From assembly GCA_965267775.1 (NCBI GenBank), contig OZ254140.1, positions 1,178,001 to 1,242,000 of the forward strand: a DNA stretch of 64,000 nucleotides, read 5' to 3'. The notes under the pieces are model-generated. The model saw only the letters and a list, made by a program, of their open reading frames with translations. It searched no databases and had not been told where the DNA came from. Positions 1 to 8,083 of the stretch are shown one piece after another. The DNA comes from Planktophila sp965267775. Lineage in GTDB: Bacteria; Actinomycetota; Actinomycetes; Nanopelagicales; Nanopelagicaceae. Made by a program: the position numbers and the translations under genes. Position 1 is the first letter of the stretch, and every line of letters begins with the position of its first letter.

Positions 1-3000
1 TTACCGAAGTTCCGCTCCAGCCTCCGGAAATGCCGACTGCCTTCTGGCTGAGATAGTTGTTGCTATCGGTTTCAATCCAAGATGCGACCATTCCCTGCTG
101 AGAATCGTATGCACCCGTGAATATATCGCCGGCTGCAAATCCACCTAGTACGAAAATATCGTCAATGAAGATTGCCTTCGTTCCAGTTGCAGTATTTGCT
201 ACAACTTCAAACTTAAGCTCTTTTGCCCCAGAAGTCGCAAAGACGCTTGATGGAACTGAAGCGATGATCTGTTGACGAGCATTGGTACAGGTACCACGGA
301 AAATTTCCGTGCCTGCCATTGACACTTTCAGTGTTGGGCCAGTCGACATGCTTGAACATTCGAAGGCGACCTTCACTGATTTGTACTGGGTGCTGAGAGG
401 TACTGTTCGTGAAAATGATGGTGCTTCAGTTGATAGCGCCTTAATCATCATCGAATTTCGCTCATTTGAGAATGGCGTACTTAGACCTGTGGTATTTCCC
501 GAAGTAGCTAAAGCAGGAGTTGTTGTACCACCTGCGGTTAACGTCCATGAGGTGGCAGTCCATCCTTGGTTGGTTGTATTGGTTGCATTGAACTTATCCC
601 AAGCAATTACGTTTGCTGTAGCTGTCTCCTGAATCGAAGTATTTGTATTTGTTGCAGTCACGGATTCAACAGTCACGCCCAGTGGCAAAGTGTCTGCGAG
701 GACAACGTTGGTCGCAGTTGTACCTGTTGGATTGTAGATGCGCACTCGGTAGGTAATTAGGCTGCCCGGCTTTAGCGCACCTTCCTCTGTCTTTGTGATT
801 TCCAAAGATGCTGCCTTATTGATTGTCACTGCGCCCGAAGTCGCTGTGTAATTTGTTCCGCCATAGCTATATGCGGCGTTAAGCGTATTTGTACCGGTCG
901 TTGCAGTTCCGCTGCCAAATACTCCTGAGATCGTACAAGCCGCTTCCCAACGTGCACCACGTGCAATGGATGGAATCGTGTATGTCGAACCTGATGTCGC
1001 CGCATCAAACACCGCTACTCCGCCTTCGATACAGGTGAGTGTTCCGAGCGTATTGAAGTTATCGGTAAGAACGATATTTGTAAGAGCGATATCGCCACCA
1101 GATGTTGTATTTGTGACAGAGAGCTTAAAGGAAGCTTTTCCATTGGCGCCTGCCTGCTGAACGCTCGGCTCTTTTGTCATGGAAAGGGATGGGCGAATGG
1201 TCACATCTTCGGTGACAGTGACGCCATCTGAGTCAACGTTGTCACTCAAATCATTGTCATAGGAAAGCGTATTTGCAATCACGGTATTGGTAAGCGTGCC
1301 TGCCGTATTGGGATTGAGAGTTAAAACAATCGTGACCACTTGCTCGTCTGTCATATCTTTAAGATCGCAAGTCCAACCTGCTGCGCCATTGATCATGCTT
1401 TGAGCACACGTTGCCCCTGAAGGCGCGCTTCCTGAGATTGCAACTGAACCAAATGTTGCACCCGCTGGAATAAGTGAGGTCACCTTTACGGCGCTGGCAT
1501 AGTTGCCATCTCCAGTTGTAGTTCCTGCTGCTGCGCCATCATTAGTGACAACGATTGTGTAAGTAGTCGCTGTAGCTGTTGTATGTGTGCCTGAAACTGT
1601 CTGCGCGATACGAACGTTAGCTGTAGGTGCTACCGAAATTGTCTGGAATCCGAAGGAGAAGCGACCGCAAGTATCGATAATTGTGAGTGTCAAGTTACAG
1701 TTGATTTGGCCCGCAACATCTGGAGTTCTAAATGTTGTATCAGCAGAAGTTGCATTAGCAAAAGTTCCGCTTGTTGTTGCTTCGCCAGTAGATTTGAAGC
1801 AAGAAGATGCCCAGGAATACTTGTAGCTGCCTGAACCACCGATTGCATAACCGGAGACAGGAATAACTGAATTAACAGCTGCGGCAGTAGTTGAGGTCTC
1901 TGTCATGACAACAGTTGGAGTACGGTCTGATGCAGATGGAACAGCGCTGCTGCTGACTGCTGCGAGAAGTTGGAAGTTCCAGAATGCGCGCTGTGCTGCA
2001 ACGTCATCTGCCGTACCCTTGGCAACAGAGTGGCCTCCCTGATACATCACCATTCCAGCATTGATGTCGCCCCATGCTGGACCATATGCAATCGCTGCGG
2101 CAGCCTGCTTTGGATTATTAACTGCAGTTCCACCATTTGTATTTGCCTGTGTTGGGTCATAGGCGATGATGCGGGTGGATGGACGCCATTCAGAATTACT
2201 TCCACCAATTGTCGCGCTTGGAATAAAGATCTGTTCTGAACCTGCCTGCATCGCAAGGTCTGGCTTTCCTAAGAACTGCGCAACTGGGTCTCCCGGAGTC
2301 ACACCTGCGGTTGTGGTTCCGTTAGATCCTAATGTGTATGCAGGTGAACCCTGTGAAGAGTGAGCGCTGTAAAGCACCATTCCCTTAGTAGTAAGGAAGT
2401 TCATCGCCTTAGCGGTCGCACTTTCATGGCCAGCTGGATAGACAATATTTTCGAGCACACTTACTGCGTGGCACGATGCATAGAGATCGCCACCTTTTTT
2501 CACAAAGTTAATCAAATTTGAGTGCGTCGCATATGTTGGATCGGCGTGCGGCATGATGTACATGTCATCGCAAGGAGTTAGCTGTGTTGGTGATGCCAAG
2601 CGATAGGCAGGTGGGTTATTTGGATCTGTGGTTGATCCCTGTGTAATACCTGCATTGTTGTAATACGCAACAGCTACTGATCCATTTTGGGTGTCGAGAA
2701 CTGCACGTGGCCAAGACTTAATTGTCGCAAATACTGGAAATGGTGTTACCGGTGTATTTGTACATGGTCCATCAACGGTAAGTCCAGCATTTGATGATTT
2801 CCATGAATCAATAATTGGCTTTGCTGCGGCTGCGAATTCCTTAGCGATTACAAATGCACCAGATACATAATTCTTCGATGCATATGCTGCGCCCGATCCA
2901 TCACAATCATAATTCGAAATATCTGGTTGATCATTTCCGGCTGCGGTATTAAAGCCAGTCTTATCTGACTTGATAACCCACTGAACTGGAATTTTTGCCT

Positions 3001-3244
3001 TTACAAGGGCATAGACGAGACCGTATGGCTTGAGACCCTGATTGACAGATTGAGTGGAGGTTCCTGTATGAGCACCGGCATCGATGATGTACATGCCTGA
3101 TTCAAAGTAGGTCGATGAGGAGTTTGGCCCTGGGTTGATATATCCCTCATCCGCTGTTGAGCGCTCGACTGCGTTCGCTGGAGCACCTGTTCCACCAGTG
3201 ATAAGAAGTGGGGCTACAAGGGCGATGATCGCAGCTTTGAGCAT
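1..3244 (-). CDS. large secreted surface protein with DUF11-type repeats, C-terminus cut by window edge
   Basis: About 1,081 residues are visible and the frame stays open to base 1, so the C-terminus lies outside the window. The ATG at 3244 gives a clean signal peptide: MLK, a hydrophobic stretch, then an APANA cleavage site. An in-frame GTG at 3289 would add 15 basic residues and is the alternative start. Residues of about 40-410 form a globular domain with a Gly-Gly-Asp-Leu-Tyr-Ala-Ser-Cys-His elbow (Cys about 258) and a later Gly-Gly-His-Ser, resembling ThuA or class I glutamine-amidotransferase folds. This resemblance is inference. A Cys-containing Ig/PKD-like segment follows, then at least two DUF11-like repeats (VTNDGA, ITYRVRIYNPTG, VVLADTLP), typical of surface and adhesin-like proteins. 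The domain after the repeats has a carbohydrate-binding-like beta-sandwich look. It lies downstream of groEL behind a terminator, so it is probably transcribed separately. Its exact function is unknown. Confidence 0.85.
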   Translation of the reverse strand, partial: MLKAAIIALVAPLLITGGTGAPANAVERSTADEGYINPGPNSSSTYFESGMYIIDAGAHTGTSTQSVNQGLKPYGLVYALVKAKIPVQWVIKSDKTGFNTAAGNDQPDISNYDCDGSGAAYASKNYVSGAFVIAKEFAAAAKPIIDSWKSSNAGLTVDGPCTNTPVTPFPVFATIKSWPRAVLDTQNGSVAVAYYNNAGITQGSTTDPNNPPAYRLASPTQLTPCDDMYIMPHADPTYATHSNLINFVKKGGDLYASCHAVSVLENIVYPAGHESATAKAMNFLTTKGMVLYSAHSSQGSPAYTLGSNGTTTAGVTPGDPVAQFLGKPDLAMQAGSEQIFIPSATIGGSNSEWRPSTRIIAYDPTQANTNGGTAVNNPKQAAAAIAYGPAWGDINAGMVMYQGGHSVAKGTADDVAAQRAFWNFQLLAAVSSSAVPSASDRTPTVVMTETSTTAAAVNSVIPVSGYAIGGSGSYKYSWASSCFKSTGEATTSGTFANATSADTTFRTPDVAGQINCNLTLTIIDTCGRFSFGFQTISVAPTANVRIAQTVSGTHTTATATTYTIVVTNDGAAAGTTTGDGNYASAVKVTSLIPAGATFGSVAISGSAPSGATCAQSMINGAAGWTCDLKDMTDEQVVTIVLTLNPNTAGTLTNTVIANTLSYDNDLSDNVDSDGVTVTEDVTIRPSLSMTKEPSVQQAGANGKASFKLSVTNTTSGGDIALTNIVLTDNFNTLGTLTCIEGGVAVFDAATSGSTYTIPSIARGARWEAACTISGVFGSGTATTGTNTLNAAYSYGGTNYTATSGAVTINKAASLEITKTEEGALKPGSLITYRVRIYNPTGTTATNVVLADTLPLGVTVESVTATNTNTSIQETATANVIAWDKFNATNTTNQGWTATSWTLTAGGTTTPALATSGNTTGLSTPFSNERNSMMIKALSTEAPSFSRTVPLSTQYKSVKVAFECSSMSTGPTLKVSMAGTEIFRGTCTNARQQIIASVPSSVFATSGAKELKFEVVANTATGTKAIFIDDIFVLGGFAAGDIFTGAYDSQQGMVASWIETDSNNYLSQKAVGISGGWSGTSV

Positions 3245-3415
3245 GCGCTCTGAGATCTTCTTAAGAACTGCAGGTTTAAAAAATGACACTTCAACCAACT
3301 TTCAATCTCATGGCAGGGCGCTAACTCGGCTAACCCAGCTCAATGAAGGTTGAGGGTTAGGGTGAGTGTGAGCACTGTACCGGCAGTTTGGTCGAGGGTG
3401 AAGCAACGGGGTGAG

Positions 3416-3449
3416 AAAAAGGCCCGCGCCTAGTTAAAGTCGAGGGCCT
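3416..3449 (-). terminator. intrinsic terminator of groES-groEL
   Basis: On the minus strand AGGCCC and GGGCCT form a 6-bp stem around an 18-base loop and are followed directly by TTTTT. It starts about 25 bases past the groEL stop codon. The rest of 3245-3474 holds no gene I can support. Confidence 0.75.
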
Positions 3450-3474
3450 CCACTCATTACTGAGAGTTACATGA

Positions 3475-5109
3475 TTAGTGGCTGTGACCGCCAGGTCCAT
3501 GTGAGTGTCCGTGGCCAGCAGCTGCAGGCTCTTCGCCAGCTGGACGTTCGAAGACAACTGCCTCAGTTGTAATGAACATCGCTGCGATTGATGCTGCGTT
3601 AGCAAGAGCTGAACGAGTTACCTTCACGGGATCGATAACGCCATCCTTACGGAGGTCGCCATAGACATCTGATGCTGCATTGAAGCCTTCATTGTGTGGA
3701 AGTGCGCGAACCTTTGCAACTACTACGTAGCCCTCAAGTCCTGCATTCTCTGCAATCCAGCGAAGCGGCTCGTCACATGCCTTGCGCACGAGCGCAACGC
3801 CGACTGCCTTATCGCCAGTGAATCCGAGGTTGTCATTAAGAGCATCAGCTGCATGCACAAGTGCTGCGCCTCCACCGATAACGATTCCCTCTTCAACTGC
3901 TGCGCGAGTAGCTGAGATTGCATCCTCAAGGCGGTGCTTCTTCTCCTTGAGTTCAACCTCAGTATGTGCGCCGACCTTGATTACGCAGACGCCACCAGCG
4001 AGCTTTGCAACACGCTCTTGTAGCTTCTCACGATCCCAATCTGAATCAGATGCTGCGATCTCGTTGCGAAGTTCCTGAACGCGACTTTCAACAACCTTTG
4101 CATCTCCTGCACCATCAACGATCGTTGTTGCATCCTTTGTGATGACAACGCGACGAGCGCGACCGAGGTCAGTAATCTGAACCTGATCGAGCTTCATACC
4201 GATCTCAGCTGAAATCACTGTTCCACCTGTAAGGACTGCAATGTCCTGGAGCATCGCCTTACGACGATCACCAAAACCTGGGGCCTTAACTGCTGCCGAT
4301 GTAAAGACTCCGCGCATGCGGTTTACAACGAGAGTTGAAAGCGCTTCGCCCTCAACATCTTCAGCGATGATAAGAAGTGGCTTACCTGACTGTGAGACCT
4401 TCTCAAGGATTGGCAAGAGATCAGCGAGCGCCGAGATCTTTCCAGCTGAGATAAGGATGTAAGCATCATCAAGGATTGCTTCCATACGGTCCTGATCGGT
4501 GACGAAATACGGTGAGATATAACCCTTATCGAACTGCATACCTTCTGCGAATTCGAGCTCGAGAGCAGTAGTTGATGCCTCTTCTACAGTGATAACGCCA
4601 TCTTTGCCGACCTTATCCATCGCTTCTGCGATGAGGTCGCCAATTGCGCGATCTTGTGCAGAGATAGTTGCAACATCTGCAATCTCTGCCTTATCTGCAA
4701 CAACTGATGCATTCTCGCGAAGACGTGCAGATACTGCTGCAACTGCCGCTTCAATTCCGAGCTTGAGATCCATTGGCTGTGCGCCAGCTGCAAGGTTGCG
4801 AAGGCCTTCCTTCACCATTGCCTGTGCAAGGACCGTCGCTGTTGTTGTTCCGTCACCGGCAACATCGTTAGTCTTTGTAGCAACTTCCTTAACTAGCTGT
4901 GCGCCCATGTTCTCAACTGGGTCAGAGAGTTCAATCTCTTTTGCAATTGTGACGCCATCATTTGTGATGAGCGGTGCACCAAAGTTCTTTGAGATAACGA
5001 CGTTACGTCCCTTAGGGCCGAGCGTTACCTTGACGGTGTCAGCAAGGATGTTGACTCCGCGTTCCATTGAGCGACGAGCTTGCTCGTCGAATTCCAGCAT
5101 CTTTCCCAT
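3475..5109 (-). CDS. groEL: chaperonin GroEL, 60 kDa subunit
   Basis: 544 residues, the normal family length. GroEL forms double-ring ATP-driven folding chambers with GroES in the cytoplasm. Visible family motifs include TVTLGPKGRNVV near the N-terminus, DGTTTATVLAQAM (ATP binding) at about residues 85-98, and a GGGAALVHA stretch near 410. The C-terminus is not the usual Gly-Gly-Met repeat but a His-rich tail (GHGHSHGPGGHSH). In actinobacteria this marks the GroEL1-type copy that sits beside groES. It is separated from groES by only 15 bases and shares its CIRCE-controlled promoter. A second groEL elsewhere in the genome is possible but cannot be judged here. Confidence 0.97.
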   Translation of the reverse strand: MGKMLEFDEQARRSMERGVNILADTVKVTLGPKGRNVVISKNFGAPLITNDGVTIAKEIELSDPVENMGAQLVKEVATKTNDVAGDGTTTATVLAQAMVKEGLRNLAAGAQPMDLKLGIEAAVAAVSARLRENASVVADKAEIADVATISAQDRAIGDLIAEAMDKVGKDGVITVEEASTTALELEFAEGMQFDKGYISPYFVTDQDRMEAILDDAYILISAGKISALADLLPILEKVSQSGKPLLIIAEDVEGEALSTLVVNRMRGVFTSAAVKAPGFGDRRKAMLQDIAVLTGGTVISAEIGMKLDQVQITDLGRARRVVITKDATTIVDGAGDAKVVESRVQELRNEIAASDSDWDREKLQERVAKLAGGVCVIKVGAHTEVELKEKKHRLEDAISATRAAVEEGIVIGGGAALVHAADALNDNLGFTGDKAVGVALVRKACDEPLRWIAENAGLEGYVVVAKVRALPHNEGFNAASDVYGDLRKDGVIDPVKVTRSALANAASIAAMFITTEAVVFERPAGEEPAAAGHGHSHGPGGHSH

Positions 5110-5124
5110 AAGAGTCTGTAACCC

Positions 5125-5412
5125 TTACTTCTCGACGATTGCGAGAATGTCGCGAGCTGAAAGTACGAGAAGCTCTTCGTTACCTGAACGAACTTCTGTT
5201 CCTCCATACTTGCTGTAAAGAACAACATCGCCAACCTTGACATCCATAGGGACGCGGACGCCATCATCGAAGCGGCCTGGGCCTACTGCAACGACAGTTC
5301 CTTCCTGTGGCTTCTCCTTCGCTGTATCAGGGATAACAAGACCTGAAGCTGTTGTTGTCTCTGCCTCATTCGCCTTAACGACGATGCGATCTTCTAGTGG
5401 CCGTAGTGCCAT
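5125..5412 (-). CDS. groES: co-chaperonin GroES
   Basis: 95 residues. The heptameric lid of the GroEL chamber. It opens with LRPLEDRIVVKANEAE and contains the mobile-loop region around TTASGLVIPDTAKEKP, followed by the KVGDVVLYSKYGGTEV segment typical of the family. The ATG at 5412 is preceded by a strong AGAGGAGA ribosome-binding site. First gene of the groES-groEL operon. The CIRCE operator lies about 55 bases upstream, so heat-shock regulation by HrcA is expected. Confidence 0.97.
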   Translation of the reverse strand: MALRPLEDRIVVKANEAETTTASGLVIPDTAKEKPQEGTVVAVGPGRFDDGVRVPMDVKVGDVVLYSKYGGTEVRSGNEELLVLSARDILAIVEK

Positions 5413-5466
5413 GGTGTATCTCCTCTATAGGTAGTGAGTTTTCTATCCTCTGCGGGGCCACCGCCA

Positions 5467-5493
5467 TTAGCAGTGTCGACCCGAGAGTGCTAA
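5467..5493 (-). promoter_or_regulatory. CIRCE element (HrcA operator)
   Basis: Inverted repeat with 9-base arms and an exact 9-base spacer. On the minus strand it reads TTAGCACTC, then TCGGGTCGA, then CACTGCTAA. The left arm matches the CIRCE consensus perfectly and the right arm differs at two bases. It sits between the predicted groES promoter and the start codon, the classic position. Confidence 0.9.
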
Positions 5494-5498
5494 CGCCA

Positions 5499-5527
5499 AG
5501 CCTACGGGGGCTTATTCCCACCGGCAA
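5499..5527 (-). promoter_or_regulatory. predicted groES promoter
   Basis: TTGCCG and TAGGCT separated by 17 bases on the minus strand. The predicted transcription start falls inside the adjacent CIRCE element, so bound HrcA would block initiation. It lies inside the short gap after tsaD. The -10 match is only moderate. Confidence 0.5.
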
Positions 5528-5534
5528 ATCGGTT

Positions 5535-6569
5535 TTAGGCCAGGCTGACTCGCTCCACCTGCAGGCTGGAGTCAGCGTCAAAGGCCCCTTGGGTGGCCGG
5601 GCGTCCAGCTGAAACCATCAGTGAGCCAAGGGCTGCAACCATCGCTCCGTTATCAGTACATAGGCCCGGGTTAGGAATGCGGAGCTGGATGCCTGCCTTG
5701 GCGCAGCGTTCGGCGGCGACCTCACGCAGGCGTGAATTGGCAGCTACTCCCCCGGCAATGACTAATGAGTCGATCCCTGAGGATTTACATGCCGCAAGGG
5801 CTTTGAGCAGCAGGACATCGACAACCGCTTCTTGGAATGAGGCGGCAACATCTGCGCGGACGTTGGTTGGGGTCTGCTCGATATAGCGAGCAACGGCAGT
5901 CTTAAGACCAGAGAATGAGAAGTCATATGGACGGGTTTCCCAATCACTCTTCATCGTCAAGCCTCGCGGGAAATCAATGGCAGTCGAGTTTCCATTGCGT
6001 GCTTCGCGATCGATTGCCGGGCCTCCTGGAAAACCAAGATCCAAGATTCGAGCAATCTTGTCGAATGCTTCACCTGCTGCATCATCCATCGTTGCGCCGA
6101 GCTTTGTGATCGATCCTGTGATGTCATCTACTTGGAGAAGCGAAGAGTGACCGCCACTAACAAGCAGTGCAATTGTTGGATCCGTTGGAAGATCGTGGGT
6201 TAAGTAATCGACAGATACATGTGCAGCAAGATGGTTAACGCCATAGAGCGGCAGACCAAGTCCTTGTGCCAGACCAGATGCAGAGGCCGTTCCTACAAGA
6301 AGAGCGCCAACTAATCCAGGACCTGCAGTAACTGCAATAGCATCGAGATCTTTCAAAGAAATCTTTGCATCTTTCACTGCGCGTTCAATGCTCGGCAAGA
6401 TTGCTTCTAAGTGGGCGCGCGATGCAATCTCTGGAACTACACCGCCAAAGCGGGCATGCTCTTCAACACTTGATGCAATTTCATTTGCAAGTAGAGTGCG
6501 ACCGCGAACGATTCCGATCGCCGTTTCATCACATGAAGTTTCAATTCCAAGAACGAGCGGTTCACTCAT
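5535..6569 (-). CDS. tsaD: tRNA N6-threonylcarbamoyladenosine transferase TsaD
   Basis: 344 residues. Catalyses transfer of the threonylcarbamoyl group to adenosine 37 of ANN-decoding tRNAs. The start LGIETSCDETAIGIV and the metal-binding HLAAH motif (His113 and His117) are diagnostic, as are the SGGHSSL nucleotide-binding stretch and the C-terminal CTDNGAM. It overlaps rimI by 4 bases and is the last gene of the tsaE-tsaB-rimI-tsaD operon, whose neighbours encode the partner proteins of the same pathway. TsaC is not in the window. Confidence 0.97.
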   Translation of the reverse strand: MSEPLVLGIETSCDETAIGIVRGRTLLANEIASSVEEHARFGGVVPEIASRAHLEAILPSIERAVKDAKISLKDLDAIAVTAGPGLVGALLVGTASASGLAQGLGLPLYGVNHLAAHVSVDYLTHDLPTDPTIALLVSGGHSSLLQVDDITGSITKLGATMDDAAGEAFDKIARILDLGFPGGPAIDREARNGNSTAIDFPRGLTMKSDWETRPYDFSFSGLKTAVARYIEQTPTNVRADVAASFQEAVVDVLLLKALAACKSSGIDSLVIAGGVAANSRLREVAAERCAKAGIQLRIPNPGLCTDNGAMVAALGSLMVSAGRPATQGAFDADSSLQVERVSLA

Positions 6570-7018
6570 GAGAGCTCCTTCCGCATCACATGAGCATCCT
6601 GGCCCGGGCCGTAATAATCCATCCGTACCGAAATCTTCATATAACCAAGTGACTCATAGAGTGTGATGGCAGAAAGATTTGAGATCTCAACTTCAAGCAT
6701 CATTGCACTTGCTTCGCGCTCAAGGGCATAGGCCTCTATCTGGCGCATAAATTCTCTAGCAATTCCCTGGCGGCGATAGGCAGGCAAAACAGCCACTGTC
6801 AGGATGTCTGCCTCAATGCCGGGTGCCGGCACAAATACACCGCAATAACCCACGATTGTGTTGCCATCTTCTGCAACCGACATAAAACGAGATGTTGGAA
6901 TGCCTGCAAACTCTTCCTTAAATTGCGATGTGCTCCATGGTGAATATGGAAAGAGCTCCTTCTCATAGGTTGCAAGCACTGGAATATCGAGAGCAATCGG
7001 TTGGCGATAGGTAATCAT
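6566..7018 (-). CDS. rimI: GNAT acetyltransferase, RimI (ribosomal protein S18 N-alpha-acetyltransferase)
   Basis: 150 residues. GNAT fold with the acetyl-CoA motif around RRQGIAREFMRQIEAYA at about residues 84-100, followed by LEVEISNLSAITLYESLGY, a hallmark of RimI. It N-terminally acetylates S18 in other bacteria. Its exact substrate here is inferred. It sits between tsaB and tsaD with 4-base overlaps at both ends, the standard bacterial arrangement, so expression is translationally coupled. Confidence 0.92.
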   Translation of the reverse strand: MITYRQPIALDIPVLATYEKELFPYSPWSTSQFKEEFAGIPTSRFMSVAEDGNTIVGYCGVFVPAPGIEADILTVAVLPAYRRQGIAREFMRQIEAYALEREASAMMLEVEISNLSAITLYESLGYMKISVRMDYYGPGQDAHVMRKELS

Positions 7019-7548
7019 GCGCGCTCCGCTGTTGGGACTGCATCGGGACGTCGCAAGTAAAAAGGCTCGCTCTCGTTCTGACTCTCTGCAAGTGTTACGA
7101 GAGTTCTAGCGTTGGGATAGAGATCGATAATGAAATCTTTCACTTCTTCTGGCTTGCTTACAAATGGACCTTCTACGCGAATACCGCCTTCGAATCTCGC
7201 CCAGTAAATCTCCTTACGGCGAGCATCGATTGCAACTGTGTAATCGCTCTTACCGGTATCAATCGCATCGAGTGAACAGACACCGATAAGTGGAATCTCT
7301 CGAGAGAGTGCAAAGGTGCGAGCAAATGCGATTCCAACTCGAAGTCCTGTGAAAGGACCCGGGCCCATTCCAACGACGACTCGTTCTGGCGCTGGGTTAT
7401 TAAGAAGGGCTTGTGAAACTAAATCACTTACAGCACGTCCGTGATCGGTTGCACCTTCTGCAAAACTTTCAAAGAGAACGTTCTCTCCATCCATCAGCCC
7501 GACAATGGTGCGAGATGTAGCTGTATCAATTACCAGTGAGATGGTCAT
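7015..7548 (-). CDS. tsaB: TsaB, scaffold protein of t6A synthesis
   Basis: 177 residues. Inactive homologue of TsaD that bridges TsaD and TsaE in the t6A complex. It keeps the N-terminal ASKHA lobe (LVIDTATSRTIVGL), the VVGMGPGPFTGLRVGIAFART segment, and DAIDTGKSDYTVAIDARRKEIYW. It is shorter than the usual 210-230 residues: the distal part of the second lobe is reduced. The gene overlaps tsaE and rimI by 4 bases each. Confidence 0.93.
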   Translation of the reverse strand: MTISLVIDTATSRTIVGLMDGENVLFESFAEGATDHGRAVSDLVSQALLNNPAPERVVVGMGPGPFTGLRVGIAFARTFALSREIPLIGVCSLDAIDTGKSDYTVAIDARRKEIYWARFEGGIRVEGPFVSKPEEVKDFIIDLYPNARTLVTLAESQNESEPFYLRRPDAVPTAERA

Positions 7549-7991
7549 AGCTTTACACCAGCCCAGCGATCTCCAATTGCAGAGATTGCGACTTGGCGAA
7601 TATCGTCACTGCGATCAATAACTATTTCAAGACGATCTTCTCCAAGGCGCGCAGACTCTTCGCCACCCCATTCGATTACTGTCAGTGCCTCTTCTCGTGG
7701 TGAATCGAGGTCTAGATCATCGAGATAGAGAGCGGCTTTGCCAGCTTCGAGTAAGCGGTAGACATCTACGTGAATCAGTGGAAGCTCGCCTTTGTGCATT
7801 CTGGAGATAACAAAGGTCGGAGATGTGACATCTTCAATTCCGAGCGCTAGGCCAAGGCCTTGAACAAAGACAGTCTTGCCAGCACCGAGTGGACCATTGA
7901 GCAGGATGAGATCGCCCGCCTTGCATTGAGCGCCGATAGCTCTTCCGAGAGAGCGCATCTCTTCAGGCGTTGCTATCTGGTGCGTGGTCAT
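7545..7991 (-). CDS. tsaE: TsaE, ATPase of t6A synthesis
   Basis: 148 residues. P-loop ATPase needed for multiple turnover of TsaD. The Walker A motif GPLGAGKT is at residues 33-40, and LGIEDVTSPTFVISRMH and HVDVYRLLEAG follow as in the family. First gene of the operon. No good Shine-Dalgarno sequence is seen. A TAATAC about 12 bases before the ATG would give an essentially leaderless transcript, which is only a suggestion. It is insulated from the upstream hydrolase gene by a strong hairpin. Confidence 0.95.
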   Translation of the reverse strand: MTTHQIATPEEMRSLGRAIGAQCKAGDLILLNGPLGAGKTVFVQGLGLALGIEDVTSPTFVISRMHKGELPLIHVDVYRLLEAGKAALYLDDLDLDSPREEALTVIEWGGEESARLGEDRLEIVIDRSDDIRQVAISAIGDRWAGVKL

Positions 7992-8035
7992 AGTGGGCTA
8001 AGGGTATTAGAGGGAGTGGCTAATTAGAGAATGCA

Positions 8036-8067
8036 GAAGGCCCCGCACGGTTAAGTGCGGGGCCTTC
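8036..8067 (-). terminator. terminator hairpin after the hydrolase gene
   Basis: A perfect 13-bp GC-rich stem (GAAGGCCCCGCAC and its complement) with a 6-base loop, 16 bases past the stop of the hydrolase gene. The U-tract is weak (TGCATTCTCT). It separates the liv/hydrolase operon from tsaE. Confidence 0.7.
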
Positions 8068-8083
8068 GCGTGAGTACTAAGGC

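Noticed and set aside
4589..5218. 209-codon plus-strand open frame across groEL and groES
   Set aside because: It lies wholly opposite strongly conserved genes, and its protein resembles none. It is a codon-bias shadow, as are similar frames at 12095-12772 and 62624-63094.
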